A DNA stretch of 50,055 nucleotides, taken from positions 1 through 50,055 of the forward strand of contig JAFEFM010000517.1 in the NCBI GenBank assembly GCA_018240585.1, given 5' to 3'. Shown here piece by piece: positions 17,291-27,858 of this stretch (positions are counted from its first letter, which is position 1; every line of letters begins with the position of its first letter). Both the position numbers and the translations under genes were made by a program. The notes beneath the pieces are model-generated. The model made no database searches. It was not told the origin of the DNA and saw only the letters and a program-made list of their open reading frames with translations. The DNA is from Pseudomonadota bacterium. GTDB lineage: Bacteria > Pseudomonadota > Gammaproteobacteria > Burkholderiales > Rhodocyclaceae.

Positions 17291-17858
17291 GCCCGGCGAC
17301 CTCGCTGAGCCTGGCGAAATCGACGCCCAGCTTCTGCATTGCAGCGGCCAGGCGCTCTTCGGGCGGCAGCTCGAAGATGATGGCCAGGTCGGCCGCCACG
17401 GTGAGCCAAGCGTTGTCGGCAAGCTCCTGCTCGAGCTGGCCGGCGGCCCAGCCGGCGTAGCCGAGGGTGACGAGCACGTCGTGCGGCTCGCCGGTGGTGC
17501 CGATCGCCTGCAGGATGTCGCGGCTGCTGGTGAGGCCGACTTCCTCGGTGACGCGCAGCGTGGAGTGCCACTCGCTCATCGGCCGATGCAGCACGAAGCC
17601 GCGGTCGGTCTGCACCGGGCCGCCGAAATACACCGGCTGCGTGGCGAAGCCCTGGGCTTCGAGCGGCAGTTCGATGCGCTCGAACAGGGTTGCCAGCGTC
17701 ATGTCGATCGGCCGGTTGACGATCACGCCCAGCGCGCCCTGTTCGTTGTGTTCTGCGATGTAGGTCAGGGTGCGCGAGAAATGAGGATCGATCATGCTGG
17801 GCATGGCGATCAGGAAGTGGTGCGTGAAATTGGCCGTGGGCGTGTCCATGCGCGGCAT
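17283..17858 (-). CDS. yqgE: YqgE/AlgH family protein
   Basis: A 191-residue protein of the YqgE/AlgH family. Motifs are [49 protein letters not shown] and [14 protein letters not shown]. AlgH was named for an effect on alginate in Pseudomonas, but biochemical function is unknown. The start at 17858 is preferred over 17849 because AGGG lies upstream of the first and nothing lies upstream of the second. It heads the yqgE-ruvX-pyrR-pyrB-pyrC' cluster, which is conserved in order with Pseudomonas. Confidence 0.92.
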   Translation of the reverse strand: MPRMDTPTANFTHHFLIAMPSMIDPHFSRTLTYIAEHNEQGALGVIVNRPIDMTLATLFERIELPLEAQGFATQPVYFGGPVQTDRGFVLHRPMSEWHSTLRVTEEVGLTSSRDILQAIGTTGEPHDVLVTLGYAGWAAGQLEQELADNAWLTVAADLAIIFELPPEERLAAAMQKLGVDFARLSEVAGHA

Positions 17859-17903
17859 TTTACGCCCTGTCCGGCGCGAGGTGTCGGGCGGCGGGACATC
17901 GGC

Positions 17904-17909
17904 CATAAT
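17904..17909 (+). promoter_or_regulatory. Possible -10 element for the photolyase gene
   Basis: CATAAT lies 52 bases before the ATG of the photolyase, in the 103-base divergent gap with yqgE. No strong -35 element accompanies it. Confidence 0.3.
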
Positions 17910-17961
17910 CCGCCCGATTCCCGCCTTATTTCAACCCCATTCGCCGCGCCTTCCGCCGCCG

Positions 17962-19416
17962 ATGAACGATCCGCACCTGCCCTCCGCCCTCGTCTGGTTC
18001 CGCCGCGACCTGCGCTGCCACGACCACGCCGCGCTGTACCACGCCCTGCGCAGTGCCGGTCGCGTGTTCTGCGTCTTCGTCTTCGATACCGAAATCCTCG
18101 ACGCGCTGCCCGACCGCCGCGACCGCAGGGTCGAGTTCATCCATGCCGCGGTCACCGAACTCGATCGCAGCCTCGACGTGCTGGCGCGCGAGGCCGGGGG
18201 CGTGGGTGGCGGCCTCACCGTGCGCCACGGGCGTGCGGACGAGCTGATCCCGCGACTCGCGCGTGAACTGGGGGTGGCCAAGGTCTTCACCAATCGCGAC
18301 TACGAGCCGGCGGCGATCGAGCGCGATCGCCGTGTCGCCGAACGCCTGGCCGCCGACGGCATTGGCTACGCCGATTTCAAGGACCAGGTGATCTTCGAGC
18401 GCGACGAGGTGCTGACCCAGGCCGGCCAGGCCTTCAGCGTGTTCACGCCATACAAGAACGCCTGGCTGCGCAAGCTCGACAACTTCTACCTGCAGGCCTA
18501 TCCGGTGGCGAAATACGCGGCGCACCTGGCGCCACCGCCTGCCGGGGCGGAGCTGCTGGCGCTGGCCACGTTGGGTTTCGAACCCACCAACCTGTCCGCG
18601 CTTCGCCTGCCGCTGGGAATGTCGGGCGGGCGCAGGCTGTTCGGCGAGTTCTGCGAGCGCATTGACCGCTACAAGGAGGCGCGCGACTTCCCCGCGGTGA
18701 AGGGCGTGTCCTACCTGTCGCCGCACCTGCGCTTCGGCACCGTGTCGGTCCGCGAGCTCGCAGCTTGTGCCTGGCATCGTGGCGGCGCGGGCGCCGAGAC
18801 CTGGTTGTCGGAACTGGTGTGGCGCGACTTCTACCACATGATCCTGTGGCATCACCCGCGCGTGGTCGGGGCCTCGTTCCGGCCGGAATACGACCGCATC
18901 CGCTGGGACGATGCGCCGGAGCTCCTCGCCGCGTGGTGCGACGGACGCACCGGCTACCCGATTGTGGATGCGGCGATGCGTCAGCTCGAGCAGACCGGCT
19001 ACATGCACAACCGGTTGCGCATGATCGTCGCCTCTTTCTTGACCAAGGATCTGGGCATCGACTGGCGGCTCGGCGAGCGCCATTTCGCCGCGAAGCTGCT
19101 CGACTACGATCTGGCGGCGAACAATGGCGGCTGGCAGTGGGCGGCGTCGACCGGCTGCGACGCGCAACCCTGGTTCCGCATCTTCAACCCGGTGACGCAG
19201 TCCGAAAAGTTCGATCCGCAGGGGCGCTTCATCCGCCGCTACGTGCCCGAGCTAGAGCGTGTGCCGGACAAGTTCATCCATGCGCCGTGGAAGATGGGCG
19301 GCATCGACCAGCAGGCGGCGCGCGTGCGCATCGGCGCCGACTATCCGGCGCCGGTCGTCAACCACGCCGCCGCGCGCGAGCGCACGCTGGTGCGCTTCGC
19401 CGTGGTGAAGGGCTGA
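17962..19416 (+). CDS. phrB: Deoxyribodipyrimidine photolyase (class I CPD type)
   Basis: A 484-residue flavoprotein that splits UV-induced pyrimidine dimers using light. The N-terminal antenna domain starts ALVWFRRDLRCHDHAALYHA. FAD-binding motifs fill the C-terminal half: GVSYLSPHLRFGTVS near 245, WLSELVWRDFYHMIL near 285, TGYPIVDAAMRQLEQTGYMH near 335, and NNGGWQWAASTGCDAQPWF near 390. The electron-transfer tryptophans expected in this family are visible (WQW, PWF region). The ATG at 17962 precedes the conserved N-terminus. It is convergent with pilL, only 13 bases apart. Confidence 0.95.
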   Translation: MNDPHLPSALVWFRRDLRCHDHAALYHALRSAGRVFCVFVFDTEILDALPDRRDRRVEFIHAAVTELDRSLDVLAREAGGVGGGLTVRHGRADELIPRLARELGVAKVFTNRDYEPAAIERDRRVAERLAADGIGYADFKDQVIFERDEVLTQAGQAFSVFTPYKNAWLRKLDNFYLQAYPVAKYAAHLAPPPAGAELLALATLGFEPTNLSALRLPLGMSGGRRLFGEFCERIDRYKEARDFPAVKGVSYLSPHLRFGTVSVRELAACAWHRGGAGAETWLSELVWRDFYHMILWHHPRVVGASFRPEYDRIRWDDAPELLAAWCDGRTGYPIVDAAMRQLEQTGYMHNRLRMIVASFLTKDLGIDWRLGERHFAAKLLDYDLAANNGGWQWAASTGCDAQPWFRIFNPVTQSEKFDPQGRFIRRYVPELERVPDKFIHAPWKMGGIDQQAARVRIGADYPAPVVNHAAARERTLVRFAVVKG

Positions 19417-19429
19417 CGCGGCGTGGCGT

Positions 19430-22400
19430 TCAGTCGGGCGCGGATTCCGGCCGGTACTCGCGGCCGGTGTAGCCGGCCAGCAGCGTGAGCAGTTCCTCTT
19501 CCTGGTAAGGCTTGCCGAGGTAGTGGTTGGCGCCGACCTCGGCCGCGTAGCTGCGGTGCTTGTCGGCCAGACGCGAGGTGATCATGATCACGGGCAGGTC
19601 GCGGGTGCGCGCATCGCTGCGGATGTTGCGCACCAGGTCGAAGCCGTCCATGCGCGGCATCTCGATGTCCGACAGCACGACGTCGGGCAGTGTCTCGACC
19701 AGTTTCTCCAGCGCGTCGACGCCGTCCTTGGCGGTGATGACGCGGTAGCCCTCGCGCTCGAGCAGCCGGCCGGTGACCTTGCGCACGGTCAGCGAGTCGT
19801 CGACCACCAGCACGGTGGGCATGTGGGCGAGCTGGCCGCTCCTGCCGGATGCCGCCTCGATGCCTGCGTCCAGCCCCAGGCCGCGGCTCGCGAGGGCGAC
19901 CGGATTGAGAATCAGCACGATCTCGCCGTCGCCCAGCACCGTGGCGCCCGACATGCCGACGATGCGGGTGAGCTGGGGGCCCGCGTTCTTGACCACGATC
20001 TCCTGGTTGCCGCGCAGGGCGTCGACATGCAGCGCCAGCGTCTGGGCGCCGGCGCGCAGCAGCAGCAGCCAGTTGTAGCGCTGCTCCTCGGGCTGCGTCT
20101 GGTTATCGCCCAGCAGGCGCGGCAGGTAGCGGTAAGCGTAGTGCTCGCCCAGCCATTCGGTGCCGTGCTCGGCCTGTACGCGGCGCAGCGCGTCGCTCTT
20201 CAGTTCCATCACTTGCGCCACCATGCTCGACGGGATGGCGTAGGTGCGGCCCGCCGCGCGTACCAGCAGCGCCTGGGTGACGGCCAGCGTCAGCGGCAGG
20301 TGGATGAGGAAGGTGGTGCCTTCGCCCTGCCGGCTCCTGACGTCGATGCGACCGCCCACCGCGGCCGTCTGCGCCTTCACCACGTCCATGCCGACGCCGC
20401 GACCCGATACCGCCGACACCGCCTGTGCGGTGGAGAAACCGGGCAGGAAGATCAGGTTGGTCAGCCGCCGCACGTCGACCTGCTCATGAGCTTCGATCAG
20501 CCCGCTGGCGCGCGCGCGCGCCTCGATGCGCGCGAAATCGAGCCCGGCGCCATCGTCGGTGAGCTCGATCGCGATCTCATTGCCTTCCTGGCGCACACTT
20601 AGGCTGAGCTGGCCGATCTCGGGTTTGCCTGCGGCACGGCGTCGCTCGGGTGTCTCGATGCCGTGCGCCACCGCGTTGCGCAGCAGGTGCTCGAGCGGTG
20701 CCGCCATCTGCTCGAGCACGCTGCGATCGACTTCGATGCGTCCGCCGCGCAGGTCGAGGTGGGCGCGCTTGCCCAGTTCCCTGGCGCTTTGCCGCACCAC
20801 GCGATACAGGCGGTCGGCGAGGCTGTCGAACGGCAGCATGCGCACTCGCATCAGGGCCTGCTGCAGTTCGCGCGACTGGCGCGCCTGGCTGTTGAGCGCG
20901 AGGTCGGCGCCATCGAGGTTGTGCAGCAGGGCCTGCTGCACGGTGGTGACGTCGTTCACGCTTTCGGCCAGCATGCGGGTGAGTTCCTGCAGCCGGGTGT
21001 AGCGGTCCATCTCCAGCGGGTCGAACTCGCCGTGGTGCGCCTCGCTGCGCGCGATGCGCGACTGCATCTGCATGTCGGCCTGCAACTCGACTTCGCGCAA
21101 CTGGTTGCGCAAGCGGATGACGTTGTCGGTGAGCTCGAGCAGGCCGCCGCGCAGCGTGCGAAGCTCGCCCTCGATGCGGGTGCGGGCGATGCCGATCTCG
21201 CCCGCCTGGTTGACGAAGCGGTCGATCAGGTCTGCCCGCACGCGTAGCGTCGCTGCCGGCCCAGCCTCCGCTTCGGCCGCCGCCGGGGCGGCGGTGAGCA
21301 TCACGTCGGGCAGGGCTTCGGGCGCCGCCGGCGAGGCCTGCGCCGGCATCGGTTCGCCGGCTGCCAGCGCGTCGATCATCAGCTCGGCGGCATCGACGCC
21401 GGTGGCCAGTTCCTCGATCAGCGGCTGTCCTGAGCGGTCGCTCTCGAGCCGGGATTCGAGCTGATGCAAGTGCTCGCCCAGCGCCATGGCGCCGGCCATA
21501 CGTGCGCTGCCCTTGAGCGAATGCAGGAGGCGCGCCACCGCCTGGCGGTGGCCGCCATCGTCCGGCGAGGCTTCCCAGGCGCGCAGGGTGCCGTGGAGTT
21601 CGCCCAGCAGGTCGGCCGCCTCTTCGAGGAAGAGCGGCAGCAACTGGGTGTCGATGTCGTCCTGCGGCGCGGTTTCGACTGGCGCGGCGAGCGGCACGAG
21701 GGGCGCGCGAGCGCCGGCTTCGGCCTCAGCCAGCGGCTCCTCGAGGGGCTCTTCGGCTGTGAGCCCGGCGGCCTCATCCGCCGCCGTCATGAGCGGCACG
21801 ACCGCGACGCTGTCGCTCGCGGAGGCGGGTGGTTGGCTGGTCGGCCGTTCCCGCGCCGGGGCGCGGCCGCAGGCGTCGAGCGCGCGCTCCAGCGCAGGGT
21901 CGGACGACGGCATGTGCAGCGCCAGCACTTCGCCCAGCATCGCCTGCAGCGTGTCCGTGCCGGCCGAGAACAGGGCCAGGTCGTCATCGAGCGGCGGACG
22001 CCCGGTGTCGCGTACGCGTTCGATGGCATGCTCCAGCGCGCGTCCGAGCGTATGCAGGGGGGTGAGCCTCGCGGTGCCGGAGATGCCCGCCAGCGTGTGC
22101 GCCGCGCGCAGCGCATTGTCGGGCGGCAGCAGCGCACGGTTGGCGGCGAGGCGGGCGAATTCTTCGCGCAGCGTGGCGAGGTGGGTCGCCGCTTCGGTCC
22201 GGTAGAGTTCGTACAGGGCGGGCGACATGTCGGCGTCGCCGATCCGCACCGAATCGGGCGCGAGGGGCGCCGCAGTGGTGCCCGAAGTGGCGGTCCCCGT
22301 GGTTGCGGGGGTGGGCTCCCCGGCAAAACCGGGCGTGGCAGGCTCGAGCTCGAACTCCTCCAGGGCTTCGAGTGGCGCGAGCGCCGCACCGTCGTCGCTG

Positions 22401-25063
22401 GCGGGCAGAGGCAGGATCTCGCCGGTGGCGGACAGGTCCAGATCGGGGAAGCTGAGATCCGGCACGTCGGCCGTCGCAGCGGTTGTGCCCTCGTGGCGTT
22501 GCAGCGCCGCCTGTGCGGGCTCGCCGGGTACGCCCGGCTCGGACGCACCGGGCATTGCGGTTTCCGGCTCGCCGAACGTTGCAGGCTCGACGGGAGGGCT
22601 TTCGGCATTGCGCAGGCGCTCGGCTTCGGCGATGACGGCGCCGGCATCGCGTGCCTGCGGTCCGCCGGCCTCGAGCTGCGCCACCCAGGCATCGAAGAGC
22701 TGGCGCGCGGCGTCGATGAGGTGGTGCAGGGCCGGGGTCGGTTGCCACTCGATCTGCAGCCAGCGGTTGAGCGTCTGCTCCACGGCCCAGGCGGCTTCGC
22801 CGACCTCGCCGAGGCCGACCATGCGCCCGCTGCCCTTGAGTGTGTGGAAGCCCCGGCGGATCACCGTCAGGTGGTCAGGTTGCTGCGGCTCGCTGCGCGA
22901 CAGTTCGAGGTGCTCGCCGATCGATGCCAGCACGTCATGGGCTTCCTCGATGAAGATGCCCAGCAGCTCGGCGTCGATCGCCGCGTCGCTGGCCGCGGGT
23001 TCCGCCACGGACCCTGCGGCTGGCATCGTCGCGACCGCCGGACCGCCGCTCGGCGCGGCCGACGCAGGCCGTTCAGGCGCCACGCCTGCGGGCAGTTCCG
23101 GCTGCGCTGCAATGACCTCGAACTCGCCCGGCACCAGTGTCGGCGTCGTGCGTGCGGGCTCGCCTGCCGGGGCGGGCAAGGGCGTGGCCCCGGCTGCCTG
23201 CGACCCGCCGGCGGCGGCGAATGCCGCGGCGGTTTCCGGCGCTGCAGGTGGGTGGGCGGCCGCGGCCTGTCGCGCGTGTGCTGCGTCTTCGGCGAGGGCA
23301 GTCCGCTCGGCGGCTGGGGCAGGGGGGGCAGGTCGCTCGGTCGCCAGCGATGCACCTGTGTCCGCCGCCTCGGAGGGCGCGGCGGCCTCGGTGGCGGGGG
23401 GCGCAGCGGCGGGCGCGAGCAGGGCGTGCAGATCGGCGCGCCTGTGCGGCAGCGATTCGATGAAGAAACCCAGCGCGGACAGCTTGTGCGCCAGTTCTTC
23501 GAAGGCCGCCTGGTCCGGTGCGGCATCGGGTGCGGCGAAATGCGCGACGTGGGCGCTGGCGGTGCGCAGCAGCTCGATCGCGTCGGTTTCGCCGAGCAGG
23601 CTCAGCGCGCCGAGGATCTGCTGCAGCGGCCGGTGAAGCTCGCCCAGCGCCGTGCGCTTCTGCGGATTGCGGAAGAAATCGTCCAGCGTCTGCTCGACCT
23701 GCGCCAGGCTGAACAGCATTTCCTTGGCGAGTTGTGCGAGGGCTTCGCGTTCGTGTGCGCGTGCGCTGCTGTCCGCGGCTGCGGCGGGTTGCGGTGCGAG
23801 TGCTTCGCCGCGGCGCAACGCGGCCAGGCGCGACAGGGTGGCGTCCGTTTCGGTGGCCAGGCTGCCATCGGTCGTGCCGGGCGCGATTGCTGATTCGAGC
23901 TGCAGCAGCACGCCGGCCACCTCGAGGGCGATGCTGTCGGAGAACTGCAGCGGGTCGTGGCGCAGCCAGCGGGTGAAGTCGACGAGGCCGCCGGTCAGGC
24001 GCTCGACGCGTGGGCGGGCAAGATTGGTCACCGTCCGCGCGAATTCGGCGAGTTCGTCCTCGAACTGGGCCAGGGCGATCGCGGTGCCGGCGCAGAAGGC
24101 GTCCCACTGCATGCGCATCGCGCCCAACCGGCTGCGCAGCCCCTGCAGCAACGGTGCGAGCGGCACTTCGCTGACGTTCGCGCCGGGTGCCGGCAGCAGC
24201 GCGTCGAGTCGCCAGCAGGCGCGGATGGCGCGCTGCTGTTCGGTTGTCGGCGGTGCGGTGGCGACGTGGTAGAGGATTTCTCGCAGCAGGCGCTCGGGCG
24301 TCGCGGCGTTGCCGCTCATCAGGCGCCGGAACTGCGCGTCGATCTGCGCGCACAGCTTCTTCACGCTGGCGTCGGGCGCAATGGTGCCGGCGATCAGCGC
24401 GTCGAAGAAGCCCAGGCTGGCCCACCACAGCGAGCGTGCCGCCGCCGTGGGTTGCAGCGCCTCGACCGCGGCGATCGCCTCGCGCATCTGGGCGGCGCCG
24501 GTGCCGGCGGCGCCCTTGCGCAGCCAGTCGAGCAGGCCGCGTTCGAAGCGGGTGCGGGCGCCGCGCAGCAGCGCCTGCGCCTCGTCGGCCGTGGGCGCGG
24601 GTTCATCGCGCCGCGGCGGGCGCAGGCTGAGGTCGGGGTGGAACAGTTCGAGCGCGCCGCCCGAGGGCTGGCCGCGCGCGGCCGCAATCGCATCGTAGAG
24701 GGGCGCCAGTCGCAACGGCTGGTCGGCGACGCCCTGCACGAGTTCCTCGAGGTAGTTGCCCAGCGCGGCCAGCGCGCGCAGCGCAACGCCGATGTGATGC
24801 TCATCGGCTGGCACTTCGCCCCGTGCCATGTCACCGAGCAGCAGGCCTGCCGCCTCGGCGAACTGGGTGAGGCCGTCGAGGCCGACGATGGAGACGGCGC
24901 CGCGCACCTGGTGCAGGTGGGTCTGCGCGAACTGCACGCGGGCCGCCGGTTCGCTGGCGTTGCCGGCCTGCTCGAGCGCTTCCCGCGCGCGCGCGAGCGC
25001 GGCGTCGATCTCGCCCTTGACCCAGTTCAGCGGCCCGAGATCCGTTTCGATCGCATGTGTCAT
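19430..25063 (-). CDS. pilL: PilL/ChpA hybrid chemotaxis histidine kinase with multiple Hpt domains
   Basis: A 1,877-residue CheA-like kinase for twitching motility. Canonical phosphotransfer histidines sit near residues 53 (HQVRGA), 741 (HTLKGSG), 989 (HTLAGIS) and 1182 (HSLKGSA). A fifth Hpt-like site near 483 reads QQILGALSLLG and lacks the histidine. Ala/Pro-rich linkers separate them. The kinase core has the dimerisation helix (~1280), N-box LLRNAVAHGIETPERR (~1463) and G-box SGRGVGMDVVK (~1558). A CheW-like domain (~1600-1730) and a receiver (~1750-1870, Asp in VVLSDIEMPRMDG near 1798) follow. It autophosphorylates and signals to PilG/PilH. GGGAG lies before the ATG. Gene is last in the pil chemosensory operon, 37 bases after pilJ. 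Confidence 0.95.
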   Translation of the reverse strand: MTHAIETDLGPLNWVKGEIDAALARAREALEQAGNASEPAARVQFAQTHLHQVRGAVSIVGLDGLTQFAEAAGLLLGDMARGEVPADEHHIGVALRALAALGNYLEELVQGVADQPLRLAPLYDAIAAARGQPSGGALELFHPDLSLRPPRRDEPAPTADEAQALLRGARTRFERGLLDWLRKGAAGTGAAQMREAIAAVEALQPTAAARSLWWASLGFFDALIAGTIAPDASVKKLCAQIDAQFRRLMSGNAATPERLLREILYHVATAPPTTEQQRAIRACWRLDALLPAPGANVSEVPLAPLLQGLRSRLGAMRMQWDAFCAGTAIALAQFEDELAEFARTVTNLARPRVERLTGGLVDFTRWLRHDPLQFSDSIALEVAGVLLQLESAIAPGTTDGSLATETDATLSRLAALRRGEALAPQPAAAADSSARAHEREALAQLAKEMLFSLAQVEQTLDDFFRNPQKRTALGELHRPLQQILGALSLLGETDAIELLRTASAHVAHFAAPDAAPDQAAFEELAHKLSALGFFIESLPHRRADLHALLAPAAAPPATEAAAPSEAADTGASLATERPAPPAPAAERTALAEDAAHARQAAAAHPPAAPETAAAFAAAGGSQAAGATPLPAPAGEPARTTPTLVPGEFEVIAAQPELPAGVAPERPASAAPSGGPAVATMPAAGSVAEPAASDAAIDAELLGIFIEEAHDVLASIGEHLELSRSEPQQPDHLTVIRRGFHTLKGSGRMVGLGEVGEAAWAVEQTLNRWLQIEWQPTPALHHLIDAARQLFDAWVAQLEAGGPQARDAGAVIAEAERLRNAESPPVEPATFGEPETAMPGASEPGVPGEPAQAALQRHEGTTAATADVPDLSFPDLDLSATGEILPLPASDDGAALAPLEALEEFELEPATPGFAGEPTPATTGTATSGTTAAPLAPDSVRIGDADMSPALYELYRTEAATHLATLREEFARLAANRALLPPDNALRAAHTLAGISGTARLTPLHTLGRALEHAIERVRDTGRPPLDDDLALFSAGTDTLQAMLGEVLALHMPSSDPALERALDACGRAPARERPTSQPPASASDSVAVVPLMTAADEAAGLTAEEPLEEPLAEAEAGARAPLVPLAAPVETAPQDDIDTQLLPLFLEEAADLLGELHGTLRAWEASPDDGGHRQAVARLLHSLKGSARMAGAMALGEHLHQLESRLESDRSGQPLIEELATGVDAAELMIDALAAGEPMPAQASPAAPEALPDVMLTAAPAAAEAEAGPAATLRVRADLIDRFVNQAGEIGIARTRIEGELRTLRGGLLELTDNVIRLRNQLREVELQADMQMQSRIARSEAHHGEFDPLEMDRYTRLQELTRMLAESVNDVTTVQQALLHNLDGADLALNSQARQSRELQQALMRVRMLPFDSLADRLYRVVRQSARELGKRAHLDLRGGRIEVDRSVLEQMAAPLEHLLRNAVAHGIETPERRRAAGKPEIGQLSLSVRQEGNEIAIELTDDGAGLDFARIEARARASGLIEAHEQVDVRRLTNLIFLPGFSTAQAVSAVSGRGVGMDVVKAQTAAVGGRIDVRSRQGEGTTFLIHLPLTLAVTQALLVRAAGRTYAIPSSMVAQVMELKSDALRRVQAEHGTEWLGEHYAYRYLPRLLGDNQTQPEEQRYNWLLLLRAGAQTLALHVDALRGNQEIVVKNAGPQLTRIVGMSGATVLGDGEIVLILNPVALASRGLGLDAGIEAASGRSGQLAHMPTVLVVDDSLTVRKVTGRLLEREGYRVITAKDGVDALEKLVETLPDVVLSDIEMPRMDGFDLVRNIRSDARTRDLPVIMITSRLADKHRSYAAEVGANHYLGKPYQEEELLTLLAGYTGREYRPESAPD

Positions 25064-25100
25064 GAGTGCTCCCGCAGATGGCGCGTCGCGCGGTGCGCGG

Positions 25101-27221
25101 TCAGACCTTGAAACCGGAAACCGAGCCCTTCAGCTCCACCGCGAGGTCGGCGAGCTGGCCGATGGACACCGCGGTCTGCTTGGTGCCCAGCGTGGTCTGT
25201 TCGGTGATCGTCAGGATGTCGCGCATCGTCGTCGCCACCCGGCTCGCGGTTGCGGCCTGCTGCTGCGTGTCGGACGAGATCTGCTCGATGAGGCGGGCGG
25301 TTTGCAGCGACACGTCGCCGATCTCGGCCAGCGCCTGGCCGGCGGCATCGGTCAGGCGTGCGCCGTCGACCACGTCGCGGGTGGCGTTTTCCATTGCGCC
25401 CACCGCATCCTGGGTGTCCGTCTGGATCGTCTTGACGATGGCGGCGATCTGCTTGGTGGCCTCGGCCGAACGTTCGGCCAGGCGCTGCACCTCTTCGGCC
25501 ACCACGGTGAAGCCGCGCCCGGCTTCGCCCGCGGAGGCGGCCTGGATGGCCGCGTTGAGCGCCAGCACGTTGGTCTGCTCGGTGATGTCCGAAATCAGCT
25601 CGACGATCTCGCCGATCTCCTGCGACGATTCGCCGAGCCGCTTGATGCGCTTGGCCGTCTCCTGGATCTTGTCGCGGATGTCGTTCATGCCGCCGATGGT
25701 GTCTTCCACCGCGCCGGCGCCCTTGCGCGCCGCGTCGAGCGAGCGCCGCGCCACGCGTGCGGACTCCAGCGCGCGTTCGGACGAGGCGCTCATCGACTCG
25801 GCCATGTGCTGCACGGTGGTGCCGGCATCCTCGATCTCGCGCGATTGGCGCTCGGTGGCGTCGAGCAGTTCGGAGGACGTGCGCTGCGCCGATTCGGTGG
25901 CCGAGGTCACGCGGCTGGCGGCGTCGTTGATACGGCGCACCAGCACCGAGAGCTCCTCGACGGTGTAGTTGACCGAGTCGGCAATGGCACCGGTGATGTC
26001 CTCGGTGACGGTGGCGCGCACGGTGAGGTCGCCGTCGGCAAGATCGCCCATCTCGTTCATCAGGCGCAGGATCGCCTGCTGCGTCAGGTTGTGCTCGTTC
26101 TCCGCGATCTGGCGCTGCGCATCGGCCTCGGCGCGGCGCGCGGCGACGTCGGCGTTGTACACGCTCGCCATGCGCACCAGCACCGCCACCGCCAGCAGCG
26201 CGGCGAGCACGAGCGCCAGCGTGACCACGCTGGGCCCGCGATACGCGTCGGCGAGGCTGGAGGCCAGTTCCTTGCTGTGGGCAAGCAGCGGCGCCGAGTC
26301 GCGCGCAATGCGGCTGCCAGCCTGCTTGGCCTGCACCAGTTGGCGGATGTCGCCGAGGATGCCGGCGACCGCCCGCAGGCTGCCCTGCGCGGCGGTGTCG
26401 AGCTCGGCGATGCGCGACTGGAGCTCGGCGTCGCCCTTCATCTGTGCCATGCGCTCGAGTTGCTCGCGCAAGGTGTTCGCATCCTTGCCGAGGGCGACGG
26501 CCACGTCGGGGTCGATCGCGTCGGCCACCCGCAGCGCGTTGGCGTTCTTGGCGATGCGCTGGGTCAGCATCACCGTGCCGTTGCTGATGGCGATGTCGCG
26601 GGGGTTGGCGTTGGCGCGCAGCGCGAGCGCGGCGACCTGCTCCGACAGCTCGAGCAGCCGGCCGTTGTCGGCATTGATGGTGTCGACCGCCGCATTCAGC
26701 GTGACCAGGTTCTTCTGTTGCGACAGCAGTTGGGTGGTGTCGTGATCGGTCTGCCGCCACCCCTCGGACAGCGCATCGAGCTGCGGCCGCACCGCGTCGG
26801 GAATAGCCGGCATGCGGGCATCGTCGACCTCCCCGCCTTCGCGCAGGGCCTGCACCAGGCTGGCGAAACGGCTGCGGCCTGCCTGCAGCTCGGCGAAGGC
26901 GCCGGCATTGCCCAGCAGGGCCTGCTGCGCTGCCTTCGCCACCTGCTGCGACAGCATCTGCATCTCCGTTGCCGCGGCGACGTGCGAGGTCGCATCGGCT
27001 GAGCGCCGTCCCTGGTAGATGGCGAGCGCCGCCGTGAGCAGCGCGAGCACGGCAAACGTCATGCCGAGCCAGCGCATTTGCTGCGGGAACGTGCGTACTG
27101 GCCGGATGGCGCCGGTGGCGGGTGCGGTGCTGGGTGCGAAGGTGTCGAGAATGCGGGTGTCTTCAGCCGTGGAAGAGGTGTCGGACGTCTTCTTCCTGCC
27201 GAGGGAGAACTTCAGGGCCAT
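25101..27221 (-). CDS. pilJ: Type IV pilus methyl-accepting chemotaxis protein PilJ
   Basis: A 706-residue membrane chemoreceptor. Transmembrane helix 1 lies near residues 52-70 ([18 protein letters not shown]). A periplasmic domain with PilJ-type helical modules follows ([37 protein letters not shown]). Helix 2 is near 335-355 ([20 protein letters not shown]). The cytoplasmic part has a HAMP-like region and a signalling tip ([21 protein letters not shown]). It feeds surface or chemical cues to PilL through PilI. The start at 27221 ([11 protein letters not shown]) was chosen over a 34-residue longer frame of unlikely composition. A 121-base gap separates it from pilI. Confidence 0.94.
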   Translation of the reverse strand: MALKFSLGRKKTSDTSSTAEDTRILDTFAPSTAPATGAIRPVRTFPQQMRWLGMTFAVLALLTAALAIYQGRRSADATSHVAAATEMQMLSQQVAKAAQQALLGNAGAFAELQAGRSRFASLVQALREGGEVDDARMPAIPDAVRPQLDALSEGWRQTDHDTTQLLSQQKNLVTLNAAVDTINADNGRLLELSEQVAALALRANANPRDIAISNGTVMLTQRIAKNANALRVADAIDPDVAVALGKDANTLREQLERMAQMKGDAELQSRIAELDTAAQGSLRAVAGILGDIRQLVQAKQAGSRIARDSAPLLAHSKELASSLADAYRGPSVVTLALVLAALLAVAVLVRMASVYNADVAARRAEADAQRQIAENEHNLTQQAILRLMNEMGDLADGDLTVRATVTEDITGAIADSVNYTVEELSVLVRRINDAASRVTSATESAQRTSSELLDATERQSREIEDAGTTVQHMAESMSASSERALESARVARRSLDAARKGAGAVEDTIGGMNDIRDKIQETAKRIKRLGESSQEIGEIVELISDITEQTNVLALNAAIQAASAGEAGRGFTVVAEEVQRLAERSAEATKQIAAIVKTIQTDTQDAVGAMENATRDVVDGARLTDAAGQALAEIGDVSLQTARLIEQISSDTQQQAATASRVATTMRDILTITEQTTLGTKQTAVSIGQLADLAVELKGSVSGFKV

Positions 27222-27342
27222 GTTGCGTGCTCCGCCGAGAGGGCTTGATGCCTTGCTGCCGCGCGTGCGGCAGGCGATGAGTCGGAAATGGGGAAAGCGG
27301 TTCGTGTGGATGCGTTCCGGCAAGCTGCGTGCGCCATTGCCT

Positions 27343-27852
27343 TCACTCGCGACCGGCGTCGAGGAACTCCGCCTGGGCCAGCAGGCGACCGGCGTCGAGC
27401 TGCAGCCATGGCCGGCCCTGCACGTCGCGCAGCCGGCGCGTCACCCAGGGGCGCGCGTCCGGCGTCGGATCAGCCTCGAAATCCTCCTGGCTGCGCAGGC
27501 CGGCGATGCGCGTGACGAGCAGCGCGCAATGGACGCCATGGCGTGCGCCGACCAGCAGCAGGCGGGCCGCGCCGGCGGGTACGGTGGGCGGGCTGTGGTT
27601 GAACAGGGCGAAATCGATCACGCCGTACAGCGTGCCGCGCACGTTGGCCAGGCCGAGGTACCAGGGCTGCGTCAGCGGAACCGGCGACAGCGGCGGTGGC
27701 GGCAGGATCTCGCCCGATTCGGCAAGGTCGATCAGGCAGTTCATGTCGCCCGCCTGGAAGCCGAGCAGCCCGCGGCGTTCGCCCGTCTTCGCCTCCGCCA
27801 GGCGCTTGGCAAGGTTTTCCTGGAACTCTCGCAGGCTGATGCGTCTGGACAT
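27343..27852 (-). CDS. pilI: CheW-like coupling protein PilI
   Basis: A 169-residue protein with one CheW domain. Family features are [34 protein letters not shown] near residue 65, and the closing [17 protein letters not shown]. It bridges the PilJ receptor and the PilL kinase. It begins six bases after the pilH stop, consistent with one operon. A 121-base stretch to pilJ holds no gene and no clear terminator. Confidence 0.92.
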   Translation of the reverse strand: MSRRISLREFQENLAKRLAEAKTGERRGLLGFQAGDMNCLIDLAESGEILPPPPLSPVPLTQPWYLGLANVRGTLYGVIDFALFNHSPPTVPAGAARLLLVGARHGVHCALLVTRIAGLRSQEDFEADPTPDARPWVTRRLRDVQGRPWLQLDAGRLLAQAEFLDAGRE

Positions 27853-27858
27853 CGGCGC

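Noticed and set aside
21464-23893. An 809-codon open frame antisense to pilL
   Set aside because: Gly/Arg-rich mirror of the Ala/Pro linkers of PilL, with no recognisable domain.
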